Shown here piece by piece: positions 5,675-11,398 of a stretch of 11,398 nucleotides of DNA. Below the pieces are notes generated by a model. It worked only from the letters and a program-made list of their open reading frames with translations. It did not search any database and was not told the origin of the DNA. The position numbers and the translations under genes were made by a program. The first letter of the stretch is position 1; every line of letters begins with the position of its first letter. The stretch spans positions 1 to 11,398 of the forward strand of contig DATFWQ010000040.1 in the NCBI GenBank assembly GCA_035259145.1. Reading direction: 5' to 3'. This DNA comes from CF-161 sp035259145. Lineage in GTDB: Bacteria > Chloroflexota > Dormibacteria > Dormibacterales > Dormibacteraceae.

Positions 5675-7099
5675 ATGTCGGAGATAGGAACGAGGGAGGC
5701 GTATGCCAGGCTGGAACCGTCGTACCTCCAGCGCTACTTCCCGACGGTCTACACCGCCGCCGTCACGGTATTCCTGATCAACTTCGCCCTGGGGGTCCCG
5801 ACCACAGCGCTCGCCGACCTGCTCAAGTACAAGGTGGCGGCACCAACGGCCCTCTTGTTCTGGGCACAGCTGGCGATCCTCGGAATGGGCAAGGCGATCG
5901 CGGACCTGGTCGGCGGATACTTCCTGGACCGCTGGCACAACGGCCGCCGCAAGGTGATGATCGTCGGCACCGTCCTGGTCGTCATCGGCTCGTCGATGAT
6001 CTGGATCACCTTTCCCGACCTCCACCAGACGGCCGTGGACACCATCCGCAAAGCGGTCACCGGCAAGAAGCACGCACCGCTGCCGGCCTTCGACGTCGCG
6101 CCCTTCTTGCTGATCCTGGGGGGCCAGTTCCTGAACGGCTTCGGGATCGGCATGCAGAACGGCGCCGCGATGGTGCTCCTGCAGGACTATGGCGGAGCCA
6201 CCAAGCGGGGCCTGGGCGCCTCGTTGCAGAAGTTTTCCCTGTACGGCGGCAAGACCACGGCCACGTACCTGGGCGCACTGCTGGGCGCTGTCACCGGCCT
6301 TGTCATGTTTCCGTTCCTTTTCGTCGGCGTGCTGGCCGTCCTGGCCATGGTGCTCAACATCGTTCTGATCAAGGACTCGCGGGAGGCGGTGCTCATTCCG
6401 GCAGGCGTCGAGCGCAAGCAGCCCACCCTCGCAGACTACAAACCCGCCTTCACGAACCGCAGTCTCTACTCGGTTTACTTCGTCGCCTTCATGGGCAAGT
6501 GGTCCGACTCCTGGTTCCAGAGCATCTCGCTGCTTTATCTCCTCTTGCTCTCGTACACCAAGGTCGAGGTTGGCGCCATCGCGGCCGCTTTCGGCGTGCT
6601 CTGGTCGGTGCTGAACGCATACTCCGGCTGGTTCAGCGACTTCTTCGGCCGCCGGCGTCTCGCGCTGGCGGGCACGGCGATGGGCGTTGCTACGCCGCTC
6701 CTTTTCCTGTGGTTCGCGAACGGCCCGAAGAACGTCATGTTGGGGATCGCGCTGGCCGCACTCTGGGGCTTTGGCACCGGTGTGTATTACGGGATCACCG
6801 AGGTCGTGCCTGGCGACGTGGCGCGGCTCGCCAGCCGGGGTGCCATCATCGGTACCTTCCGGTTCTTCCGCGACACGGGCAACGTCATCGTTCCCTTGAT
6901 TTTCGCGGGCATCCTGCTGCTGCCGAAGCAGCAGTTCGGGAGCGAGGTCAACCTCTACGGCCTGACGCTCTGGGCGACAGCCATCATGATGCTGGTCACA
7001 TTCGCGCTGGTCCTGTTCGTGATGCGGGAGACGTTCGCCCCGACTCCGCCGGCGGAGGAGGCCGTCGTGGCGGCGCCGAGACCCGCTGCGGCAGGCTAG
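5675..7099 (+). CDS. Major facilitator superfamily transporter
   Basis: This 474-residue membrane protein has about twelve predicted helices in two halves, joined by a polar loop at roughly 233-262. The MFS motif A appears twice at the expected places: GGYFLDRWHNGRRK (80-93) between helices 2 and 3, and GWFSDFFGRRR (318-328) between helices 8 and 9. A basic loop of about 30 residues (113-141, including KAVTGKKH) between helices 3 and 4 is longer than usual. The C-terminus is a Pro/Ala-rich tail. It should move a small solute across the inner membrane; the sequence alone does not tell which. The ATG at 5675 follows the stop of the small gene by one base, with GGGAGAGGG just upstream, so the two are surely cotranscribed and probably translationally coupled. 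It converges with the oxidoreductase beta gene. A carboxylate or 2-oxoacid cargo is plausible by context only. Confidence 0.93.
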   Translation: MSEIGTREAYARLEPSYLQRYFPTVYTAAVTVFLINFALGVPTTALADLLKYKVAAPTALLFWAQLAILGMGKAIADLVGGYFLDRWHNGRRKVMIVGTVLVVIGSSMIWITFPDLHQTAVDTIRKAVTGKKHAPLPAFDVAPFLLILGGQFLNGFGIGMQNGAAMVLLQDYGGATKRGLGASLQKFSLYGGKTTATYLGALLGAVTGLVMFPFLFVGVLAVLAMVLNIVLIKDSREAVLIPAGVERKQPTLADYKPAFTNRSLYSVYFVAFMGKWSDSWFQSISLLYLLLLSYTKVEVGAIAAAFGVLWSVLNAYSGWFSDFFGRRRLALAGTAMGVATPLLFLWFANGPKNVMLGIALAALWGFGTGVYYGITEVVPGDVARLASRGAIIGTFRFFRDTGNVIVPLIFAGILLLPKQQFGSEVNLYGLTLWATAIMMLVTFALVLFVMRETFAPTPPAEEAVVAAPRPAAAG

Positions 7100-7104
7100 T
7101 GGAC

Positions 7105-7142
7105 AGCTGCGCGGGCTGGCCGCGGCCAGTCCTCGCGCAGCT
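7105..7142. terminator. Long hairpin between convergent genes, bidirectional terminator candidate
   Basis: Outer arms AGCTGCGCG (7105-7113) and CGCGCAGCT (7134-7142) enclose the perfect palindrome CTGGCCGCGGCCAG (7116-7129). A two-base GG on the left can pair within TCCT on the right. The structure almost fills the 49-bp gap between the MFS stop and the beta-subunit stop. It lacks a T-tract on either strand, as is common in high-GC bacteria. Confidence 0.6.
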
Positions 7143-7148
7143 CAGCGA

Positions 7149-8213
7149 TCACCAGGCCTTGGCCTTCTCCGTGGCGGCTGCGCCGGCCTTGTCGATGCCC
7201 CGCCTCACGTAGTAGGCGGGGTCCTCTGCAGCGCGGAAGTCCGCCGGTACGCCCGCGCCGATCATCTCCCATTTCTGGTTGGCCGACGCCTGGATCTTCG
7301 CGATGTGCTCTCCCGACAGATGGCCGAACCGGCCCTGCAACTTCAGGTACTCGATCACGAGGTGCTGCTGCTCGGGGATGAAGTAGTCGTAGCTGCGCGT
7401 TTCCGGGTCGTACTCCCAGACGGGGAAGAGCCCACACTCGACCACCATCTTGCCGAGCTCGATCGTGAGGGGCGTCTGATAGACGAATCCTTTCTGGCAC
7501 GGCGCGTAGACCTGCATGAATGCGGCGCCGCGGAAGTTGAGGCCCTTGCGTGTCTTGTTCATGAGGTCTATGGGGTAGCCGACGGTGCTGGTCGCCACGT
7601 AGCACCAGGGATGGCCCTCCGCCATCATCTTCGCGACCTCTTTAGGCCACAGCTTCTTGCCCTCGGGGATCTTCGGACCGGGCGGCGTGAACGTCGTCAT
7701 CGCGCCGTAGGGCGACGTGGGGGACGTCTGGATGCCCGTATTCGCGTACTGCTCGTTGTCGTAGCAGATAAGCAGGGCGTCGTGGTTGCGATACAGCATT
7801 CCCGACACGGAGCCCAGTCCGATGTCGGAGGCGCTGCCGTCGCCCGACATGCAGATGATGTTCGGGTACTTGCCCTGGTACTTGCCCTTGCGGATCATCG
7901 CCTCGTAACCCGCCGCCACGCCGGACGTGAAAGAACCTCCGCTCGCGATCGGCGTGTGCGCCCAGGGGATGGAGTAAGGCGTGCACATGTAGCTGGAGTT
8001 GGCCACGTACATGCACCCTGTCGGCCCGATCGCGATCGAGTGATCCTCAGCGGCTTTCAGGTGCAGTCGGTATTCGATCGCCGGCCCGCATCCCGCACAG
8101 GTGCGGTGACCGGGCACGAAGGGGTCGGTCTCCGGCAAGTCGGGGTTGTACCAGCGAGAGCGGTCCTCGATCTCGAACAGCGGCAGGACCTGTCGCTCGA
8201 CTTCGATCGCCAT
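7149..8213 (-). CDS. 2-oxoacid:acceptor oxidoreductase, beta subunit (TPP-binding)
   Basis: This 354-residue subunit binds thiamine pyrophosphate and the proximal [4Fe-4S] cluster of 2-oxoacid:ferredoxin-type oxidoreductases. Cluster ligands are Cys39 and Cys42 (CAGCG), Cys67 (GPTGC) and Cys239 (YAPCQKG), matching the C-x2-C...C...C pattern of the family. The TPP/Mg motif begins at GDGSASDIG (124-132) and ends at DNEQYANTGIQTS (152-164), where Asn153 is the expected metal ligand. It is longer than usual beta subunits of about 300 residues because of a C-terminal extension (about 300-354). The start at 8213 is preceded by AGGAG at 7 nt; an in-frame ATG at 8234 is less likely. It is the last gene of the three-gene unit, 36 bp after alpha. 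It acts in the cytosol, decarboxylating the 2-oxoacid on TPP and passing electrons to its cluster. Confidence 0.93.
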   Translation of the reverse strand: MAIEVERQVLPLFEIEDRSRWYNPDLPETDPFVPGHRTCAGCGPAIEYRLHLKAAEDHSIAIGPTGCMYVANSSYMCTPYSIPWAHTPIASGGSFTSGVAAGYEAMIRKGKYQGKYPNIICMSGDGSASDIGLGSVSGMLYRNHDALLICYDNEQYANTGIQTSPTSPYGAMTTFTPPGPKIPEGKKLWPKEVAKMMAEGHPWCYVATSTVGYPIDLMNKTRKGLNFRGAAFMQVYAPCQKGFVYQTPLTIELGKMVVECGLFPVWEYDPETRSYDYFIPEQQHLVIEYLKLQGRFGHLSGEHIAKIQASANQKWEMIGAGVPADFRAAEDPAYYVRRGIDKAGAAATEKAKAW

Positions 8214-8249
8214 GTCACCTCTCCTTCCCTGCACTCCGCAGCGCCTTTG

Positions 8250-9467
8250 TCATTCCTCGAAACCAACCCAGTGCGTCATCTTCTCGATGCGCCCTTCCCT
8301 GACGACCTGCTGCAGCTTGCTCGCCATCCAGTGGAACTCGTGGCTTGGTACCGCCTCGCCGCCCATACCGGCCATGAACGAGGTCAGCAGCGGTCGCTCC
8401 GCCAGCGGGTAGAGGGCCGCCGCAAGATCCAGTGAGAGCACGCCTCCACTTGTCGCCCCACCCAGTCCGAGATTGGTTTCCACGGTGCCCACCGCTTTCA
8501 GGTGACTGAGCGCCTTCTGAGCGTCCTCGGTCGGAAACGGGCGGAACCAGAGCAGGCGGGCCATCCCGATCCTCACGCCCAGGTCCCGCAGGCGATCGAC
8601 CACTCCTCTCGCTGTCACAGCGTGCGCACCCTGGATGAAGAACGCGATCTCGGCGTCGTCCAGGCGGTACTCCTCGATGAAGTGCGGATAGCGCCGGCCG
8701 AAGACCTCGCCGAAGCGGTCTGTCACCTGGCGCATGACGGGCACAGCCTCCTCCATTGCCCTGGCCCGACTGAGCTGGAGCGGTGGTCCCTGCTCGGGCA
8801 TGATCTGAGCTCCGTGGGACACCGGCAGGTTTGGGTCCAGCGCGTACGGCAGCTTGTAGGGGGGCAGGAACTCCTCCACCTGCGCCGGGTCCGGCAGCTC
8901 GACCTCCCCCGAGATGTGGGAGACGAAGTATCCGTCCTGACACACCATCTGCGGCAACAGCACGCGGTGGTCCTCCCCCATCCTGTAGGCCATCAGCGTC
9001 TTGTCGAAGACCTCCTGGGGCGTCGATGCCCAACCCATGAGCCAACCCATGTCGCGTGTGCAGAGCGCATCTGTGTGCTCAGAGCCGAAGTCGCCGGGCG
9101 GATCCAGGGTGCGGTCCGCGACTGCCATGTGGATCGGGATGCGCGCACCCGAGATGAATGAGTACAGCTCGTATGCGAACGTGATGCCGACGCCGGATGA
9201 CCCGGTGAAGGCTCTGGCTCCGGCCGAGCCGGCCCCAAGCGCCGCGCTCAGCTGCGCGTGCTCCCCGTCGGCGTGGATGTACTCGGCGTCCAGCTCGCCG
9301 TTGGCGATCATCTGGGCCAGCGTCATCATGATCGCGGTGTAAGGCCGAATTGGATATGCCGTCACGACGTCGACGTCGGCGTACTTCGCGGCGAGTGCTG
9401 CAGCCGTGCACCCTGAGACGCGGACCGCGTTGCCGCGCGCAGGCCCAGCCTCTGCCCTGACCGCCAT
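8250..9467 (-). CDS. 2-oxoacid:acceptor oxidoreductase, alpha subunit
   Basis: This 405-residue protein corresponds to the alpha subunit (domains I and II) of PorA/VorA-type enzymes. With beta it forms the active site over TPP. Recognisable parts are the N-terminal TPP-facing motif YPIRPYT (38-44), DGEHAQLSAALGA (67-79) with the conserved Glu69, FTGSSGVG (87-94), TRDMGW (137-142), and domain II from about 270 (FFIQGAHAVTARGVVDRLR; RLLWFRPFP; VETNLGLGG). Most of the family has YPITP where this protein has YPIRP. As I recall, an Arg at this position was described in oxalate oxidoreductase, where it contacts the second carboxylate. A gamma domain would need about 180 more residues and is not fused here. 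The ATG follows the FAD-subunit stop by 2 nt, with AGGAGG inside the end of that gene. Substrate: probably not pyruvate; oxalate, phenylglyoxylate or another 2-oxoacid are candidates. Confidence 0.92.
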   Translation of the reverse strand: MAVRAEAGPARGNAVRVSGCTAAALAAKYADVDVVTAYPIRPYTAIMMTLAQMIANGELDAEYIHADGEHAQLSAALGAGSAGARAFTGSSGVGITFAYELYSFISGARIPIHMAVADRTLDPPGDFGSEHTDALCTRDMGWLMGWASTPQEVFDKTLMAYRMGEDHRVLLPQMVCQDGYFVSHISGEVELPDPAQVEEFLPPYKLPYALDPNLPVSHGAQIMPEQGPPLQLSRARAMEEAVPVMRQVTDRFGEVFGRRYPHFIEEYRLDDAEIAFFIQGAHAVTARGVVDRLRDLGVRIGMARLLWFRPFPTEDAQKALSHLKAVGTVETNLGLGGATSGGVLSLDLAAALYPLAERPLLTSFMAGMGGEAVPSHEFHWMASKLQQVVREGRIEKMTHWVGFEE

Positions 9468-9469
9468 CC

Positions 9470-11275
9470 CTACACCTCCTCGAACAGCCGCTCGATCGCG
9501 GCGGCCTGCCGGCCGTGACTGCCGATCTCGACCGCGAACGCGGTCTCCATTCGCGTCACGTCCCCCTCGAAGTCGAGCTCAGGGACAAACTCCAGGCAGC
9601 CGGTCGGGCACTCCTGGACGCATACGCCGCAGCCCTTACAGTAATTCAGGTTCACCGAGTAATGACCGTTCTTGCGCTCGTCGCGCAGGATGCTCGTGTC
9701 CGGACAGACGACCCAGCAGTTGTCGCAGCCGTTGCAGACGCCGCAGCTGAAGCAGCGGTCTGCCTCGCGTACCGCCATCTCCTCCGTGTAGCCGAGCCGC
9801 ACCTCCAGCTTCTGAGACCTGACCCGATCCTCGGGCTCCCGCTCCATGTCCCTGGTCCGAGGCGCGTGCTTGAAGTAGCGCAAGTTCAGGCGCCTGAGGT
9901 CGTCGATGACGTCCGGCCGCTCGTCGGGGATCTCGATCTCGCCGCGCTGCAGCAGCAGGTCGATCGCGTTTGCAACCCTGCGGCCGGAGCCAACCGCCTG
10001 GACGACCATGCCAGGGCCGTCCACGATGTCGCCGGCCGCGAAGAACTTGGTGCGGCCGATCCGGCCGTATCTGCGGTCTGCCTGGATCAATCCGTTGGCG
10101 GGAACGCTGCTCGGCAGGAACGCCAGGTCGCTGCGCTGCCCGATGCAGATGATGACCGTGTCGCACTCGATCTCCGCCTCGTGGCCAGGGATGATCTCAG
10201 GGCTGATCGTGCCGTCCGGGGCCCTTGTCAAAATCGCGCGGGCCGTGCGGACGCCGCGCACGCGGCCATCGCGCCCCAGGATCTCCGTGACCGCCGTCTC
10301 GTGCACCAGTGCGCAGCCTTCCGCGAGGCCGTCCGCCCGCTCCTCGCCGACCACGGGCATCTGCTCGGGTGTCTCCAGGCACAGCATCTGCGCACTCTCG
10401 GCACCCAGTCGCAGCGCCGACCGGACGGCGTCCAGCGCGGTGTTGCCACCTCCGACGATGACGGCACGCTTTCCGACGCCAACCGGCCTGCCGAGGCCGA
10501 TGTCACGTAGGAACTCCAACCCCCCTGAGACTCCCTCCAGGTCCTCCCCCGGGACGCCCAGGGGGCGCCCGAGGGGCAGTCCGACCGCGAGCACAACAGC
10601 GTGGAACCGCTCCAGGTCCCCCCAGCCGAGCTCTCGGCCCAGGCCCTGGCCGCACGCGATTGTGACCCCGAGGGCCTCGATGCGATTGATCTCCTTGTCG
10701 AGGACGTCATGAGGCAGCATCCACTCAGGGATGCCGCCGCGGAGGAGTCCGCCCGGCTTCGGCAGCGCCTCGAAGATCGTCACGTCGTAGCCCTTCCGAG
10801 CCAACTGGTAGGCGGCGCTCAGGCCGGCCGGTCCAGAGCCCACCACGCCGACGTGCTTGCCCTGCTCAGGCCCGCGCTTGACGACGTCGCTTGGCAGGTT
10901 GAGACCGAAGTCGCCCAGGAACCGCTCCACGCTCCGGATGCCGATCGGGTCGTCGTACTTGCCCCGGTTGCAGGCCGACTCGCAGGGGTGATAGCAGACC
11001 CGACCGGTGATGGACGGGAACGGCATCGCCTCCTTGATCAGCGTGTACCCCTCCAGGTAGCGTCCGTGCTTGACCGCGTCCAGGTACCCCTGGATGGGCT
11101 CACCTGCCGGGCACGCGTGGTTGCATGGCGGCTTCTTGTCCCGATAGACGGGGCGCATGTACCGCCAGTTGCCGGTCGGGAACAGCAGCTGGCCCTCCCT
11201 CTGGGAGGGTGCCGGAGTCACGCCCGCGAAGGGAACCTCGAGGTGGATCGGGATCCGCGTGCCTTTGGTCGACAT
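9470..11275 (-). CDS. GltD-like FAD/NAD(P) oxidoreductase subunit fused to a two-cluster ferredoxin domain
   Basis: This 601-residue electron-transfer subunit has three parts. Residues about 45-130 form a GltD/dihydropyrimidine-dehydrogenase-type Fe-S helical domain, with CNHACPAG (51-58) and GRVCYHPCESACNRG (91-105). Residues about 140-445 form two Rossmann folds: FAD motif GSGPAG (146-151), NAD(P) motif GGGNTA (275-280), and the flavin-closing FAAGDIVDG (412-420). Residues about 500-565 form a ferredoxin module with cysteines at 508, 511, 514, 517, 520, 524 and at 546, 549, 552, 556, 560, enough for two [4Fe-4S] clusters. The ferredoxin part matches the delta subunit (PorD) of 2-oxoacid oxidoreductases. 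It should pass electrons from the TPP site to FAD and NAD(P), or run in reverse. AGGAGG lies 6 nt upstream of the ATG at 11275. It is the first gene of the unit, and the closest parallel I know is the FAD subunit of phenylglyoxylate:NAD oxidoreductase. Confidence 0.92.
   Translation of the reverse strand: MSTKGTRIPIHLEVPFAGVTPAPSQREGQLLFPTGNWRYMRPVYRDKKPPCNHACPAGEPIQGYLDAVKHGRYLEGYTLIKEAMPFPSITGRVCYHPCESACNRGKYDDPIGIRSVERFLGDFGLNLPSDVVKRGPEQGKHVGVVGSGPAGLSAAYQLARKGYDVTIFEALPKPGGLLRGGIPEWMLPHDVLDKEINRIEALGVTIACGQGLGRELGWGDLERFHAVVLAVGLPLGRPLGVPGEDLEGVSGGLEFLRDIGLGRPVGVGKRAVIVGGGNTALDAVRSALRLGAESAQMLCLETPEQMPVVGEERADGLAEGCALVHETAVTEILGRDGRVRGVRTARAILTRAPDGTISPEIIPGHEAEIECDTVIICIGQRSDLAFLPSSVPANGLIQADRRYGRIGRTKFFAAGDIVDGPGMVVQAVGSGRRVANAIDLLLQRGEIEIPDERPDVIDDLRRLNLRYFKHAPRTRDMEREPEDRVRSQKLEVRLGYTEEMAVREADRCFSCGVCNGCDNCWVVCPDTSILRDERKNGHYSVNLNYCKGCGVCVQECPTGCLEFVPELDFEGDVTRMETAFAVEIGSHGRQAAAIERLFEEV
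9475..9480 (-). promoter_or_regulatory. Alpha-subunit ribosome binding site inside the FAD-subunit gene
   Basis: AGGAGG on the minus strand lies within the last codons (Glu-Glu-Val) of the FAD-subunit gene. It is 7 nt from the alpha ATG at 9467, while the FAD-subunit TAG stop is 2 nt from that ATG. This arrangement favours translational coupling and matched synthesis of the two subunits. Confidence 0.7.
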
Positions 11276-11289
11276 GGACTCCCTCCTAG

Positions 11290-11320
11290 AGATGCGGCCG
11301 GAAACCCGGCCGAGGCATCT
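11290..11320. promoter_or_regulatory. Stem-loop just upstream of the FAD-subunit ribosome binding site
   Basis: AGATGC (11290-11295) pairs with GCATCT (11315-11320), and GGCCGG (11296-11301) pairs with CCGGCC (11306-11311) around an AAAC loop, with a 3-nt GAG bulge. The 12-bp stem ends 2 nt from the AGGAGG site (11282-11287). It lies in the 5' leader of the oxidoreductase genes and could stabilise the mRNA, block read-through, or be a regulator site. Confidence 0.5.
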
Positions 11321-11364
11321 GGTGTCCAGGTGGTCTGAATGCGCCCGGGCCGCCGACTCGGGGT

Positions 11365-11392
11365 CCCCGCGAAACCCGTGGGTTTCGTGGGG
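11365..11392. terminator. 13-bp near-perfect hairpin at the right edge
   Basis: CCCCGCGAAACCC (11365-11377) pairs with GGGTTTCGTGGGG (11380-11392), with a single G-T wobble and a minimal loop. No T-tract follows on either strand. The best reading is a terminator of a minus-strand gene that ends beyond the window. That would make the FAD subunit the first gene of its transcription unit. No clear promoter was seen between this hairpin and the next one. Confidence 0.5.
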
Positions 11393-11398
11393 TGGGGA

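Noticed and set aside
7305..8435. 376-codon + strand open frame opposite the beta subunit
   Set aside because: Antisense shadow of a gene with full Fe-S and TPP motifs; its composition is unlike a folded protein.
9515..10510. 331-codon + strand open frame opposite the FAD subunit
   Set aside because: Antisense shadow of a gene with intact FAD, NAD(P) and cysteine motifs.
11276..11391. End of a possible upstream minus-strand gene reading to the TAG just before the FAD ribosome binding site
   Set aside because: The frame is open, but its translation is Pro/Arg/Gly-rich, unlike a gamma subunit, and it crosses two strong hairpins.
1..11398. CRISPR array, tRNA, rRNA, insertion sequence or phage genes
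   Set aside because: No direct repeat array, RNA gene, transposase, integrase or phage protein was found on either strand by reading.

Overview
This is an 11.4 kb high-GC bacterial window. It shows no rRNA, tRNA, CRISPR array or insertion sequence. Strands alternate, intergenic gaps are short, GTG starts are common, and Shine-Dalgarno sites of the AGGAGG type are clear in front of most genes. The gene repertoire (a small split-barrel flavin-type protein, an HGGPG hydrolase, a compact rhomboid protease, an oxidoreductase with a GltD-like subunit) would suit an uncultured soil or sediment lineage such as Chloroflexota, Rokubacteria or Actinobacteriota. That placement is an impression, not a demonstration.

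Left part (1-3717). The window opens inside the 3' end of a zinc-type alcohol dehydrogenase (+). Two minus-strand genes follow: a pyridoxamine 5'-phosphate oxidase-like protein and a proline-iminopeptidase-like alpha/beta hydrolase, separated by a perfect 12-bp stem-loop. Diverging from the hydrolase is a six-helix rhomboid protease, apparently with a leaderless or nearly leaderless GTG start. Next is a second alcohol dehydrogenase-like gene that keeps its zinc cysteines but has unusual active-site residues and a shortened nucleotide-binding domain.

Middle part (3718-7148). An amidase-signature hydrolase (-) faces a divergent two-gene + strand unit: a 78-residue two-helix membrane protein and an MFS transporter, one base apart. 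A good sigma70-type promoter (TTGACA, 17 bp, GATCAT) with an overlapping inverted repeat lies ahead of this unit. A long GC-rich hairpin separates the transporter from the convergent oxidoreductase genes.

Right part (7149-11398). Three minus-strand genes, transcribed right to left, encode a 2-oxoacid:acceptor oxidoreductase. The first is a GltD-like FAD/NAD(P) subunit fused to a C-terminal two-cluster ferredoxin module, the second the alpha subunit and the third the TPP-binding beta subunit. Together they should oxidise a 2-oxoacid with TPP and pass electrons through Fe-S clusters to FAD and NAD(P). The alpha subunit reads YPIRPYT where most family members read YPITP, which suggests a non-pyruvate, perhaps dicarboxylic or bulky, substrate. 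No gamma subunit is encoded in the window, and hairpins upstream of the FAD subunit suggest the three genes form their own transcription unit. The transporter and amidase may supply substrate to this enzyme, but that link rests on proximity only.
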